Shown one piece after another: positions 42,536-51,599 of a stretch of 64,000 nt of DNA; position 1 is the stretch's first letter; each line of letters begins with the position of its first letter. A program made the position numbers and the translations under genes. The DNA is from RGIG5612 sp050944475 (GTDB lineage Bacteria; Bacillota; Clostridia; Lachnospirales; Lachnospiraceae). Where the stretch lies: assembly GCA_050944475.1 (NCBI GenBank), contig JBMNRD010000001.1, positions 1 to 64,000 on the forward strand, in the 5' to 3' direction. The notes beneath the pieces are model-generated. The model had not been told where the DNA came from and made no database searches. It saw only the letters and a list, made by a program, of their open reading frames with translations.

Positions 42536-42581
42536 TTCCTTAATTATCCCGAGCGCATTCTTCCTTAATTATCCCGAGCGC
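42536..42581. repeat. 25-bp tandem duplication at the 3' end of argD
   Basis: A 21-bp stretch (42536-42556) recurs exactly at 42561-42581, a period of 25 bp. Because 25 is not a multiple of three, the copies are read in different frames, and the distal copy supplies the argD stop codon. Confidence 0.9.
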
Positions 42582-43721
42582 TTCTTTCAGCAGATCCAAA
42601 GGAATATTCAATGCCGGCAACAACCTTACCTTATCCTTTGCAGTCAGGCACAGTACTCCCCGCTCAATGCACTTATTCACAATGTCGGCGGCCGGCGCCG
42701 CTGTCTTAATTCCTATCATCAGACCCATACCCGAAACCGCCTCAACCCCGGGAGCTCCGGAAAGTTCGTCGAAAATATAATCGCTTTTTGCCTTAACCTC
42801 CTTAAGCAACTCTTCGGTCAGCCGCTCAAGCACGCTTAGCGCGGCCGCGCAGCAGACGGGATTGCCGCCGAAAGTGGAGCCGTTGTCTCCGGGCGCAAAA
42901 ATGTCCTTAACTTTATCCCCAAGCAAAGTCGCCCCGAGAGGCAGCCCGCCTGCAAGTCCCTTGGCAGTTGAAACCACGTCGGGCATTATATCAAAATTCA
43001 TATATCCGTACAGCTTGCCGGTACGTCCGTTTCCGGTCTGTACCTCATCCACAATCAGGATAATGTCCTCTTCTTCCGCAAGCCTTGACACCGCCTTTAC
43101 AAAATCCTCCCGGAGAGGCAGCACCCCGCCCTCTCCCTGAACACATTCGATCATGATGCCTGCGCATTTCACACGAGAGAGCGTCCTGCGAAGAGCGCCT
43201 GTGTCGTTTGCGGGAATGTGTACAAAGCCCGGTGTCAGCGGCGTGAACAGTTTGTGAAAATCCTCTTGTCCTGTGGCGGAAAGAGTGGTTATTGTCCTGC
43301 CGTGGAAACTGTTTTCAAGGGTGATTATTGTGTTGTATTCCCCGCCCTTTTTTTCGGCGGCATACTTCCGGGCGGCCTTGATTGCGCACTCATTTGCCTC
43401 CGCGCCGGAATTGGAAAAGAACACCCGCCTCATGCCTGTGCGCAGGCATAACTCTTTTGCGAGCAGGGCGCAAGGCTCCGTATAATACAGGTTGGACATG
43501 TGTTGAACCTTATCCAGCTGGCCGCAGACAGCCTCTTTCCACTGTTCATCCGCAATGCCGAAAGCCGTCACGCCGATACCCGCCCCCATGTCGATGTATT
43601 TTTTCCCGTTTACATCCTCAACAACCGAACCCTTGCCTGAAACCACTTCTACGGGATACCTTTTATAGGTTCTTGCCACATATAAATCATCTATTTCCCT
43701 GAACATTTTCTCTCCTTGCAA
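42540..43721 (-). CDS. argD: Acetylornithine aminotransferase
   Basis: A 393-residue class III PLP aminotransferase. FFSNSGAEANECAIKAARKY binds the cofactor phosphate, IILIVDEVQTGNGRTGKLYG holds the PLP-stacking and acid residues, and the Lys is in VVSTAKGLAGGLPLGA. It makes N-acetylornithine from the semialdehyde. The final codons (EECARDN) come from a 25-bp tandem duplication; the unduplicated frame would have run to a stop about 40 bases further on. The ATG at 43706 (MFREIDDLYVARTYKRYPVE) is a plausible alternative start to 43721. Confidence 0.95.
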   Translation of the reverse strand: MQGEKMFREIDDLYVARTYKRYPVEVVSGKGSVVEDVNGKKYIDMGAGIGVTAFGIADEQWKEAVCGQLDKVQHMSNLYYTEPCALLAKELCLRTGMRRVFFSNSGAEANECAIKAARKYAAEKKGGEYNTIITLENSFHGRTITTLSATGQEDFHKLFTPLTPGFVHIPANDTGALRRTLSRVKCAGIMIECVQGEGGVLPLREDFVKAVSRLAEEEDIILIVDEVQTGNGRTGKLYGYMNFDIMPDVVSTAKGLAGGLPLGATLLGDKVKDIFAPGDNGSTFGGNPVCCAAALSVLERLTEELLKEVKAKSDYIFDELSGAPGVEAVSGMGLMIGIKTAAPAADIVNKCIERGVLCLTAKDKVRLLPALNIPLDLLKEALGIIKEECARDN

Positions 43722-43809
43722 TATATGCCCGCACCGCTGCCTGCCGGTTCAATCTTCACAATTCGCACTTCGCGCGCCGAACCCTTGCCTGCGGCGATGT
43801 CCGCAGCCG

Positions 43810-44670
43810 TCAGTCATTAACAATCATTGTTCCCGCACCCTCATCCGTCAGAAGCTCCATCAGTATGGAATGGGGTACCCGGCCGTCCATAATAATTACG
43901 CTGGTCACTCCCATTCTCAAGGCATCTATACAACAGTCCACCTTTGGGACCATTCCGCCGGAAATCACGCCCTCCGCATGCAACCGCTTCGCCTCGGACA
44001 CATTTATCTCCGGAATCAGGGTGCTCTCATCATCCTTATCCGTCAATATGCCCTGAATGTCCGTCAGCATAATGAGCCTTTCCGCATTCAGCGCTCCGGC
44101 GATGTGCGCGGCCGCCGTATCGCCGTTGATATTGTAGGTATTGCCTTCCTTGTCGCTGGCAATGGTGGAAACAACGGGGATATAGCCTTTGTCGAGCAGA
44201 TCAAGAACAATCCCTATGTTCACCTCGACAATTTCCCCCACATAGCCAAGACTTTCGTCCATCTTGTTTGCCGCCAGGAGTTTGCCGTCAATTCCCGACA
44301 CTCCTACGGCGCGGCCGCCCTTTGACTGAATCAGCTTCACCAGATCCTTGCTGACCTTGCCTGCCAGTACCATCTGGGCGATTTCCGCGGTTTCCTTGTC
44401 GGTAACGCGAAGCCCGTTAACAAATTCGGACTTTTTTCCTATCTTGTCCATGAATTCGTTGATATCCGGACCGCCTCCGTGCACCAGCACCACTTTCACC
44501 CCGATGGCGTCAAGGAGAATAATATCCTCCATAACCTGCTGTTTCAACTCATGATTCACCATGGCATTGCCGCCGTACTTAATTACCACGATTTTTCCGC
44601 TGTGCTTCTTAATATACGGCAGGGCCTGGGTCAGGACCTCTGCTCTTTGCAGATTGGAAAATTTTGTCAT
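43810..44670 (-). CDS. argB: Acetylglutamate kinase
   Basis: 286 residues of the amino-acid kinase fold: VVIKYGGNAMVNHELKQQVM, then VKVVLVHGGGPDINEFMDKI and the C-terminal GVISGGMVPKVDCCIDALRM. It phosphorylates N-acetylglutamate, the usual arginine-feedback step. An N-terminal helix before KYGGNAM (AEVLTQALPYIKKHSGK) is typical of arginine-inhibited hexameric forms. It follows argJ by 12 bp. Confidence 0.96.
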   Translation of the reverse strand: MTKFSNLQRAEVLTQALPYIKKHSGKIVVIKYGGNAMVNHELKQQVMEDIILLDAIGVKVVLVHGGGPDINEFMDKIGKKSEFVNGLRVTDKETAEIAQMVLAGKVSKDLVKLIQSKGGRAVGVSGIDGKLLAANKMDESLGYVGEIVEVNIGIVLDLLDKGYIPVVSTIASDKEGNTYNINGDTAAAHIAGALNAERLIMLTDIQGILTDKDDESTLIPEINVSEAKRLHAEGVISGGMVPKVDCCIDALRMGVTSVIIMDGRVPHSILMELLTDEGAGTMIVND

Positions 44671-44682
44671 TTTACCCTCCGT

Positions 44683-45897
44683 TTATGAACGGTAACTACC
44701 GTTAATCTTTACATAGTCGTAAGTCAGGTCACATCCGAAAGCGGTGGCTGAAGCATTTCCGCTGTCAAGGCCGACAAGAATCCTGATTTCATCCTCATCA
44801 AGCACCTTTTTGGCAAGCTCCTCGGAAAATTCGATTCCCGTACCCCCCTCGCAAACCTTCACCTCTCCGGAGCGACTGGCAAATATCACACTTGTTTTAT
44901 TTACATCCACATCCGCCCCCGAATAACCGACAGCACACAACACCCGACCCCAGTTGGCATCGGCCCCGAACATGGCCGACTTCAGCAAATTGGAACAAAT
45001 AACACTCTTGGCAACAACCCTTGCGGTATCCTTGTCCGCCGCGCCCGTAACAGTGCATTCAAGGAGCTTGGTTGCCCCCTCCCCGTCCTTTGCCATGCTT
45101 CTGGCAAGATATGTGCTGACAACATGCAGAGCCTCCTTAAATGCTTCGTAGCCCTCCCCTTCAGCCTTGATCACGGGGTTGCCGGCCAGACCGTTTGCCA
45201 TGACCGACACCATGTCATTTGTAGAAGTATCCCCGTCCACGCTGATCATATTGAAAGTATCCTCTATTTCCTGCGAAAGCGCCTTTTTAAGACACTCCGG
45301 GGTAATTGCCGCGTCACTGGTAATAAATGCCAGCATGGTAGCCATGTCGGGGTGAATCATTCCGCTGCCCTTTGCCATTCCTCCCATGCAGCATGTGACG
45401 CCGTCAATTTCAAACTCCACGGCAATCTCTTTCTTCACAAGGTCCGTTGTCATGATGGCCCTTGCCGCCCTGTCGGCTCCGTCACGGGAAAGGCCGGCCG
45501 CCATTTTCGGAATGCCCGCCGCAATCGGCTCTATATCCAACGGCTGCCCGATGACACCCGTGGAGGCAACTATGACATCCTCCGGCTTTATTTTCAGTTT
45601 ATTTCCCAAAAGCTCGCACGTTTTTGTTGCGACCTCAATACCGTCGGCATTGCAGGTATTGGCGTTTCCGCTGTTGCAGATAACAGCGCGGGCAATTCCG
45701 TCGGCAATGTTGCTTTTTGTCACCGTAAGAGGCGCGCCTTTAACAAGATTGGTTGTATAAACCGCCGCCGCCGAGGCCGGCACACTGCTGTAAATAACGG
45801 CCAGATCCAATTTAGTTTTTTCTTTCTTTAACCCGCAATGAATTCCGTTTGCCGTAAATCCTTTCGGCGCACATACTCCGCCTTCAATATATTTCAT
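44683..45897 (-). CDS. argJ: Bifunctional ornithine acetyltransferase/N-acetylglutamate synthase
   Basis: 404 residues. The autocatalytic cleavage site is KGSGMIHPDMATMLAFITSD, where Thr becomes the nucleophile of the beta chain; the N-terminal MKYIEGGVCAPKGFTANGIH is also typical. It recycles the acetyl group between acetylornithine and glutamate. ATG 45897 has GGGAG seven bases upstream; the open frame to 45930 is not needed. No separate argA or argE gene is in the operon, consistent with the cyclic pathway. Confidence 0.95.
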   Translation of the reverse strand: MKYIEGGVCAPKGFTANGIHCGLKKEKTKLDLAVIYSSVPASAAAVYTTNLVKGAPLTVTKSNIADGIARAVICNSGNANTCNADGIEVATKTCELLGNKLKIKPEDVIVASTGVIGQPLDIEPIAAGIPKMAAGLSRDGADRAARAIMTTDLVKKEIAVEFEIDGVTCCMGGMAKGSGMIHPDMATMLAFITSDAAITPECLKKALSQEIEDTFNMISVDGDTSTNDMVSVMANGLAGNPVIKAEGEGYEAFKEALHVVSTYLARSMAKDGEGATKLLECTVTGAADKDTARVVAKSVICSNLLKSAMFGADANWGRVLCAVGYSGADVDVNKTSVIFASRSGEVKVCEGGTGIEFSEELAKKVLDEDEIRILVGLDSGNASATAFGCDLTYDYVKINGSYRS

Positions 45898-45942
45898 AAT
45901 CTTTCTCCCTGACGGACACATTTTCCGCATCCTGTATCCTTT

Positions 45943-46860
45943 CTACGGAATATTCAGTCCGTATCTTTCATCTGTTCCCATGATGAGGTTCATATTCTGG
46001 ATGGCGGCCCCGGATGCTCCCTTTCCCAGATTGTCGAACCTCGAAATCAGCAATATCCTGTCCTCATTTCCGCAGGCGGTAATTATCATGTCATCCCTGC
46101 CGGACATTTTCTGCGCGGACATATAGCCTGCCTCATCCTCGTCTGAATACCTGACAAGTCCTTCACTATAATAACCCTTATAAACCTCCCTGACATTCTC
46201 AAGGCTTCCTTTTAACAGACCTTTGTGAAGACCAACCGCTACTTCCATTCCGGAGTAAAAATCCCCCACAACCGGGCAAAATATCGGCGGTACACGCAGG
46301 CCGGTAATCTTTGTCATTTCCGGCAAATGCTTGTGGCTCTGGGACATTGCGTACATTCGGGGCGCCTTCAGCAGTCCGTCTCTTTCTTTTGCCTCGTAAT
46401 CGGCAATCATGTCCTTCCCGCCGCCGGAATATCCGGTCAGGGAAAAGCACATAAGCTGTGCTTCGGGACTCAACAGTCCTTCTGAAATCAGAGGCGCAAT
46501 CAGGGAAATAAATCCGCCGGCGTGGCAGCCGGGATTGGCAATCCGGTTTGAAGAGGCGATTTTTTCTCTAAGGCCCTTGATTTCGGGGAAGCCGTATGCC
46601 CACGCCTCATCGGTTCGATGGGCTGTGGAGGCATCGATTATGACCGTATCCCCCGCAAATCCGGCCGCCTGTCTTGCCGCTTCGTCGGGGAGGCATAAAA
46701 ACGCAATATCCGCAAGCAGGATTGCGTCTCTCCTTGCGTCAGGATCCTTACGCAAGTTCTCTTCAAGATATATAAGCTCAATGTCCCCTCGACAGGCAAG
46801 GCGTTCATGGATGCGAAGTCCCGTGGTGCCGCTGCTGCCGTCAATAAAAACCTTTGTCAT
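45943..46860 (-). CDS. argC: N-acetyl-gamma-glutamyl-phosphate reductase (short type)
   Basis: 305 residues, shorter than the common 345-residue form and matching the short type-2 group. The N-terminal KVFIDGSSGTTGLRIHERLA binds NADP and the catalytic Cys is in IANPGCHAGGFISLIAPLI. Its start overlaps the argH stop by 4 bp (ATGA). Confidence 0.94.
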   Translation of the reverse strand: MTKVFIDGSSGTTGLRIHERLACRGDIELIYLEENLRKDPDARRDAILLADIAFLCLPDEAARQAAGFAGDTVIIDASTAHRTDEAWAYGFPEIKGLREKIASSNRIANPGCHAGGFISLIAPLISEGLLSPEAQLMCFSLTGYSGGGKDMIADYEAKERDGLLKAPRMYAMSQSHKHLPEMTKITGLRVPPIFCPVVGDFYSGMEVAVGLHKGLLKGSLENVREVYKGYYSEGLVRYSDEDEAGYMSAQKMSGRDDMIITACGNEDRILLISRFDNLGKGASGAAIQNMNLIMGTDERYGLNIP

Positions 46861-48245
46861 TCCCCGGCTCCCTCTGCAAGCTTTTCCTTTACATATTTCA
46901 GCTGGGCCGGGAAATTGTCCGGAGACGTCCCTCCCTCGCTGATACGCTTTTTGACAATATTATCAAGATTTATGGCTTCGTAAATATCTTCATCAAACAT
47001 CTCGCTATAGCTCTGATAGTCTTCAAGAGTCATGGTCTCAAGGACCTTGCCCGTTTTTATGCAATCGGAAACAATTCTCCCGGAAATCTTATAGGCGCTC
47101 CTGAAAGGCAGTCCTTTCAGCACAAGATAGTCCGCCGCATCGGTGGCGTTAATAAAGCCCTCCTGCGCCGCCTTGTACATATTATCCGGAAAAACCTTCA
47201 TCTCGGCAATCATGCCCGTAAATACCTCAAGGCACATTTTCACCGTGTCGCAGGCATCAAATACCCCTTCCTTGTCCTCTTGCATGTCCTTATTGTAGGA
47301 AAGGGGAAGGCCTTTCATGACGGTCAGCAGTGCCATCAGGTTCCCGTAAACCCGACCGGTCTTGCCTCTTACCAGCTCGGCTATATCGGGGTTTTTTTTC
47401 TGAGGCATTATTGATGAGCCCGTGGTAAATGCATCCGACAACTCAATAAATTTGAACTCCCAGCTTGACCACAGGATAATCTCCTCGGCAAATCTTGAAA
47501 GGTGCATCATCAATATTGAAAGGCAGCCAAGCAGCTCAATTGCAAAATCCCTGTCCGACACTCCGTCTATAGAATTCATACAGATATCGTCAAAACCGAG
47601 AGTTTCGGCCACCATCCGCCTGTCCGTATCATAAGTCATCCCCGCCAGAGCGCAGCATCCTATGGGGGAGATGTTCATGCGTTTTCTGCAATCCGCAAGG
47701 CGACCCAGGTCTCTTGTCAGCATCATGGCATAGGCCATCAGGTGATGCCCGAAAGTAACGGGCTGAGCCCTTTGCAAGTGTGTATATCCCGGCATAATTG
47801 TGCCGCTGTTTTTTTCGGCGAGGTCCATGATGGTCTCAATAAGAGATTTTATTTTCTGCGTGAGAGCATCGACTTCCTCCCTGAGATAAAGCCTGAAATC
47901 CAGCGCCACCTGATCGTTCCGACTTCTGGCGGTATGAAGCTTTTTGCCCGCATCCCCAAGCCTTTCCGTCAGCTCCGCCTCCACAAACGAATGGATATCC
48001 TCACTGCTCATATCTATCTTCAATGCGCCGCTTTCGATATCATCCAAAACAGCCTGAAGACCGTCAATGATATTGTCGGCCTCTGCCTGTGATATGATGC
48101 CCCTCGCGCCCAGCATGGCCGCATGGGCCATACTGCCCTTTATGTCCGCTTTGTACATTACGGAATCAATTCCTATGGAAGAGTTAAAATCGTCCGCTAA
48201 CTTGCCGATAACAGCATCGGTCCTTCCTTCCCATATCTTTGCCAT
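46857..48245 (-). CDS. argH: Argininosuccinate lyase
   Basis: A 462-residue fumarase/aspartase-fold enzyme. The family signature is TTGSSIMPQKKNPDIAELVR; YTHLQRAQPVTFGHHLMAYA and HTARSRNDQVALDFRLYLRE are the other conserved regions. It splits argininosuccinate to arginine and fumarate. It starts 10 bp after the argG stop and overlaps argC by 4 bp. Confidence 0.96.
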   Translation of the reverse strand: MAKIWEGRTDAVIGKLADDFNSSIGIDSVMYKADIKGSMAHAAMLGARGIISQAEADNIIDGLQAVLDDIESGALKIDMSSEDIHSFVEAELTERLGDAGKKLHTARSRNDQVALDFRLYLREEVDALTQKIKSLIETIMDLAEKNSGTIMPGYTHLQRAQPVTFGHHLMAYAMMLTRDLGRLADCRKRMNISPIGCCALAGMTYDTDRRMVAETLGFDDICMNSIDGVSDRDFAIELLGCLSILMMHLSRFAEEIILWSSWEFKFIELSDAFTTGSSIMPQKKNPDIAELVRGKTGRVYGNLMALLTVMKGLPLSYNKDMQEDKEGVFDACDTVKMCLEVFTGMIAEMKVFPDNMYKAAQEGFINATDAADYLVLKGLPFRSAYKISGRIVSDCIKTGKVLETMTLEDYQSYSEMFDEDIYEAINLDNIVKKRISEGGTSPDNFPAQLKYVKEKLAEGAGE

Positions 48246-48255
48246 TTGTTTCTCC

Positions 48256-49476
48256 TTATTTATTTCGTGCGTCCACCTTTGCCTGTATAAGCGTGGGAAG
48301 CCCGTAAAGGTTTATAAAACCGGTTGCATCGGTCTGGTCGTAATCACTCTCTCCGAAAGTTGCCATCTCCTCGCTGTATAGCGAATACGGACTTGTAATT
48401 CCGGCATTGATGATATTGCCCTTGTAAAGCTTCAGCTTTACCTGACCGGTAACCTTCTCCTGCGTTTTGTCAACGAATGCGCTCAATGCCTCTCTGAGGG
48501 GCGTAAACCATTCTCCGTTGTAAACAAGTTCTGCGAATGTAATGGACAGCTTCTGCTTCTCATGGAGGACTTTTTTGTCCAGGCAGATTGTCTCAAGGGC
48601 CTCATGAGCCTTGTAAAGTATAGTTCCTCCCGGCGTTTCGTAAACGCCGCGGCTTTTCATTCCCACTAAGCGGTTTTCAACCAAATCAAGGATGCCTATT
48701 CCGTTTGCGCCGCCGATTTTATTAAGTTCCAGGATAATGTTCAGAGCGCTGTCCTTTTTGCCGTTAAGAGCAATCGGAATACCTGCCTCAAAATCAAGTG
48801 TCAGATAGACGGGCTCATCCGGAGCCTTCATCGGGGAAACGCTCATTTCAAGGAAGGTATCGCTTTCGTACCGCGGCTCGACTGAAGGATCCTCAAGGTC
48901 CAGACCCTCATGGGAAAGGTGCCACAAATTCTTATCCTTTGAATAATTTGTTTCCCTGCTTATCTTCAGCGGAATGTTGCGGGCCTTCGCGTAATCGATT
49001 TCCTCATCGCGTGACCGGATTTCCCACTCCCTCCAAGGGGCGATGATGGTCATGTCCGGCACGAAATGCTTAAATGCCAGCTCAAAGCGCACCTGATCAT
49101 TTCCCTTGCCGGTACAGCCATGACAGATTGCGTCGGCGCCTTCTTTTATTGCCACATCAACAAGACCCTTTGCAATGCAGGGACGGGCCGTGCTGGTGCC
49201 GAGGAGGTATCCCTCGTAGTTTGCCCCGGCTTTCATGGTCGGGATAATATAGTTGTCAACATAATCATCTTTTAAGTCAAGGACGTAAAACTTGGAGGCA
49301 CCCGTCTTAACGGCCTTCTCCTCAAGACCGTCAAGTTCACTTCCCTGTCCCACGTCTGCGGCGACGGCGATAATCTCACAGTTGTCATAATTTTCCTTCA
49401 GCCAGGGAATGATGACGGAAGTGTCAAGACCTCCCGAATATGCAAGAACTGCTTTTTTAATGCCCTTTTTATTCAT
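48256..49476 (-). CDS. argG: Argininosuccinate synthase
   Basis: 406 residues. KKAVLAYSGGLDTSVIIPWL is the ATP-pyrophosphatase loop; CHGCTGKGNDQVRFELAFKH and APWREWEIRSRDEEIDYAKA are characteristic. It joins citrulline and aspartate. It is the first gene of the arginine operon, directly after the promoter and ARG-box-like sites. Confidence 0.97.
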   Translation of the reverse strand: MNKKGIKKAVLAYSGGLDTSVIIPWLKENYDNCEIIAVAADVGQGSELDGLEEKAVKTGASKFYVLDLKDDYVDNYIIPTMKAGANYEGYLLGTSTARPCIAKGLVDVAIKEGADAICHGCTGKGNDQVRFELAFKHFVPDMTIIAPWREWEIRSRDEEIDYAKARNIPLKISRETNYSKDKNLWHLSHEGLDLEDPSVEPRYESDTFLEMSVSPMKAPDEPVYLTLDFEAGIPIALNGKKDSALNIILELNKIGGANGIGILDLVENRLVGMKSRGVYETPGGTILYKAHEALETICLDKKVLHEKQKLSITFAELVYNGEWFTPLREALSAFVDKTQEKVTGQVKLKLYKGNIINAGITSPYSLYSEEMATFGESDYDQTDATGFINLYGLPTLIQAKVDARNK

Positions 49477-49491
49477 TTCGGATGCTCCTTA

Positions 49492-49526
49492 TGCATAAAT
49501 ATTTACTTTTCTTGCATATTTATACA
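49492..49526 (-). promoter_or_regulatory. Two ARG-box-like operators (ArgR/AhrC)
   Basis: Two A/T-rich imperfect palindromes of 14 bp, at 49492-49505 and 49513-49526, read TGCATAAATATTTA and TGCATATTTATACA on the plus strand. Their starts are 21 bp apart, two helical turns, the usual spacing of paired ARG boxes. The distal one covers the -10 box and the proximal one lies just past the expected start of transcription. Confidence 0.7.
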
Positions 49527-49547
49527 CTCATCCCTTTGTAAAGTCAA
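49519..49547 (-). promoter_or_regulatory. Promoter of the arginine operon
   Basis: Minus strand: -35 TTGACT (49542-49547), 17-bp spacer, -10 TATAAA (49519-49524), inside the first ARG-box-like site. The leader is short and AAGGAG precedes the argG ATG. Confidence 0.78.
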
Positions 49548-49648
49548 CCGTTTCTTCGCAATTTTTCAAGTTTTTTCGATTTTTCGCCATTTTTAACAAA
49601 ACGTGCATTTTTTGTATATTATTTTTGGTGATAATTCCGGAGGCCGAG

Positions 49649-49693
49649 TTGCGCTGCATCGGATTGTGCTGCGCCGCACTGCGCTGCAATGCG
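49649..49693. repeat. Three degenerate 15-bp repeats
   Basis: Units at 49649, 49664 and 49679 share (t/c)tg(c/t)gctgc. The tract is unusually GC-rich for an intergenic spacer, between the argG promoter and the hbd terminator. Confidence 0.5.
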
Positions 49694-49730
49694 CATCGCG
49701 CCTGCCTCACTCTCACGAAAAATTTCATAG

Positions 49731-49756
49731 AAAAACCGGCCCGTTTTGCGGGCCGG
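49731..49756 (-). terminator. Intrinsic terminator after hbd
   Basis: Perfect 8-bp stem CCGGCCCG/CGGGCCGG (49736-49756) with a 5-nt loop and five T on the minus strand, 17 bp past the hbd stop. Confidence 0.9.
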
Positions 49757-49772
49757 CATTAAAAATCGGATA

Positions 49773-50612
49773 TTACTTTGAGTAATCGTAGAAGCCTTTG
49801 CCTGTCTTTCTTCCGAGCTGGCCTCCGCGCACCATTTTCCGAAGCAGCGTATGAGCACGGTACTTCGGATCACCGGTTTCAGTATAAAGCACATCCATTA
49901 TCGCCAGACAAACATCCAGACCCACCAAATCTCCCAGTGCCAGCGGTCCCATCGGATGGCTTGCGCCCAACTTCATGGCTGTGTCAATTCCCTCCGCGGA
50001 TGCGATTCCGTCGGCATAGATACCGATAGCCTCGTTTATCATGGGAACCAGGATTCTGTTCACCACAAAACCCGGAGCCTCCTCAACCTTCACCGGCTCC
50101 TTGCCAAGCTCAATGGCGATATCCGTAATTTTCCGCACCGTTTCCTCGGGGGTGTTAATGCCGGCAATAATTTCAACCAGTTTCAGTACCGGCGCCGGGT
50201 TAAAGAAATGCATGCCGACAACCGGTCTGTCCAGCCCGTTTGCAATCTCGGTGATTGACAAAGATGACGTATTGGTGGCAAATATACACTCCGGCTTACA
50301 GATTTCCGACAGCTCCTTAAATGTGGTCTTTTTCACCTCCATATTCTCGAAAGCCGCCTCGACAATCAGGTCGCAGTCGCTGCAGATTTTCTTCGTGCCC
50401 GTGGTTATATTGCCGAGGATTTTGTCAACCTCGTCCTGTTCCATTTTGCCTTTTGCAACTCTCCCTGCAAGTTCCGCCGCAATCCTGGCCTTTCCGCCTG
50501 CCGCAAATTCTTCGGTAATATCACAAAGCCTGACCTCGTATCCGGCTGTTCTTGCAAATACCTGTGCGATTCCCGAACCCATTGTGCCCGCACCGATTAT
50601 TCCCACTATCAT
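49773..50612 (-). CDS. hbd: 3-hydroxybutyryl-CoA dehydrogenase
   Basis: 279 residues. MIVGIIGAGTMGSGIAQVFA binds NAD, FATNTSSLSITEIAN carries the catalytic-region Ser/Asn, and GMHFFNPAPVLKLVEIIAGI includes the catalytic His; the C-terminal helical domain ends GKGFYDYSK. It reduces acetoacetyl-CoA in butyrate formation. ATG 50612 has a perfect AGGAGG six bases upstream; the open frame to 50654 is not used. It follows crt by 79 bp and has a clear terminator. Confidence 0.95.
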   Translation of the reverse strand: MIVGIIGAGTMGSGIAQVFARTAGYEVRLCDITEEFAAGGKARIAAELAGRVAKGKMEQDEVDKILGNITTGTKKICSDCDLIVEAAFENMEVKKTTFKELSEICKPECIFATNTSSLSITEIANGLDRPVVGMHFFNPAPVLKLVEIIAGINTPEETVRKITDIAIELGKEPVKVEEAPGFVVNRILVPMINEAIGIYADGIASAEGIDTAMKLGASHPMGPLALGDLVGLDVCLAIMDVLYTETGDPKYRAHTLLRKMVRGGQLGRKTGKGFYDYSK

Positions 50613-50691
50613 AACTTTCCTCCTGTTGAATGTTTTTTCTGTAATTCTCAGCAATTATTATATCTTTTTGAATATTATTTTCTTGTAATTT

Positions 50692-51468
50692 TCAACGATT
50701 ATTGTATCTTTCCACTTTGCGTTTTTCAAGGAAGGCTTTCATGCCCTCTATCTGATCGTCGGTTCCGAAGCATTCTCCGAAAAGCTCCGTCTCAATTTTT
50801 ACGGCCTCCTCTATCGGCATGGAAATACCCTTATTCAGTGCGGCTTTGACTGTTCTTACCGCAATGGGAGCATTCCGGGCAATCTTTTCCGCCATCTTAA
50901 GGGCGGCTTCCATCAGTTCCTCCTGCTGATAAACTGCGGTCACGAGCCCTAATGAAAGGGCCTCCTCCGCCTTAATATTGGCTGCCGTATAAAGCAGTTC
51001 CCTTGCTTTGCCCGGGTTGATAATCCTGGCAAGTCTCTGGGTTCCGCCGTAGCCCGGGGTAATTCCGAGCCCGACTTCCGGCTGTCCGAATACGGCATTT
51101 TCCGAGCAGATTCTGATATCGCAACACATTGCCAACTCATTGCCGCCGCCGAGGCAATAGCCGTTTACCGCGGCAATTACAGGCACGGAGAGGTTCTCTA
51201 TCTTCAGGAAAATGTCATTTCCTTTTTTCCCGAATGCCCTGCCCTCTTTCTCACTCATCGTAGACATCTCGCCGATATCGGCGCCGGCCACGAAGGATTT
51301 GTTGCCGCTGCCGGTGAGTACCACGGCCCTTGTTGTTGCCGGGTCAATTGCATCAAATACAGACTCAAGCTCGTCCAGTATCTGTGAGTTGAGTGCGTTC
51401 AATGCCTCGGGGCGATTGATGGTTACAACGCCCACGTCTCCTTGTTGTTCAAAATTAACGTATCCCAT
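50692..51468 (-). CDS. crt: 3-hydroxybutyryl-CoA dehydratase (crotonase)
   Basis: A 258-residue crotonase. The oxyanion-hole regions are SFVAGADIGEMSTM and CLGGGNELAMCCDIRI, and the catalytic Glu residues lie in GGGNELAM and GQPEVGLGITPGYGGTQRLA. It dehydrates 3-hydroxybutyryl-CoA to crotonyl-CoA, the step after hbd. The acyl-CoA dehydrogenase and Etf genes needed for butyryl-CoA are not in the window. It is preceded by a structured leader and a good promoter. Confidence 0.93.
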   Translation of the reverse strand: MGYVNFEQQGDVGVVTINRPEALNALNSQILDELESVFDAIDPATTRAVVLTGSGNKSFVAGADIGEMSTMSEKEGRAFGKKGNDIFLKIENLSVPVIAAVNGYCLGGGNELAMCCDIRICSENAVFGQPEVGLGITPGYGGTQRLARIINPGKARELLYTAANIKAEEALSLGLVTAVYQQEELMEAALKMAEKIARNAPIAVRTVKAALNKGISMPIEEAVKIETELFGECFGTDDQIEGMKAFLEKRKVERYNNR

Positions 51469-51489
51469 TTTTTTCCTCCGAATATGTAC

Positions 51490-51574
51490 GGGCGCCGATG
51501 TCCTTGCAGCAGGAATCCGTCTCCCGGCGATGACCGATCCTATGACGGATATCCGTTCCCCGGTGCCGGCGCCC
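51490..51574 (-). ncRNA. Structured 5' leader of crt-hbd, class not recognised
   Basis: The minus-strand RNA closes with a perfect 8-bp helix GGGCGCCG/CGGCGCCC (51567-51574 with 51490-51497). Inside are a 7-bp helix AUCCGUC/GACGGAU (51544-51550 with 51515-51521) whose loop can form CGG/CCG pairs, and a small UCCU/AGGA hairpin (51501-51514). A 12-bp palindrome (51545-51556) offers an alternative pairing of the same 5' strand. The leader lies between the promoter and a GGAGG site. It matches no riboswitch that I recognise. Confidence 0.5.
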
Positions 51575-51599
51575 TGATTTAACCGATTTGTTCAAGAAC

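Noticed and set aside
45124..45831. 235-codon plus-strand frame opposite argJ
   Set aside because: It is fully inside argJ, whose catalytic motifs are intact, and shows His/Arg-rich, low-order composition typical of antisense shadows.
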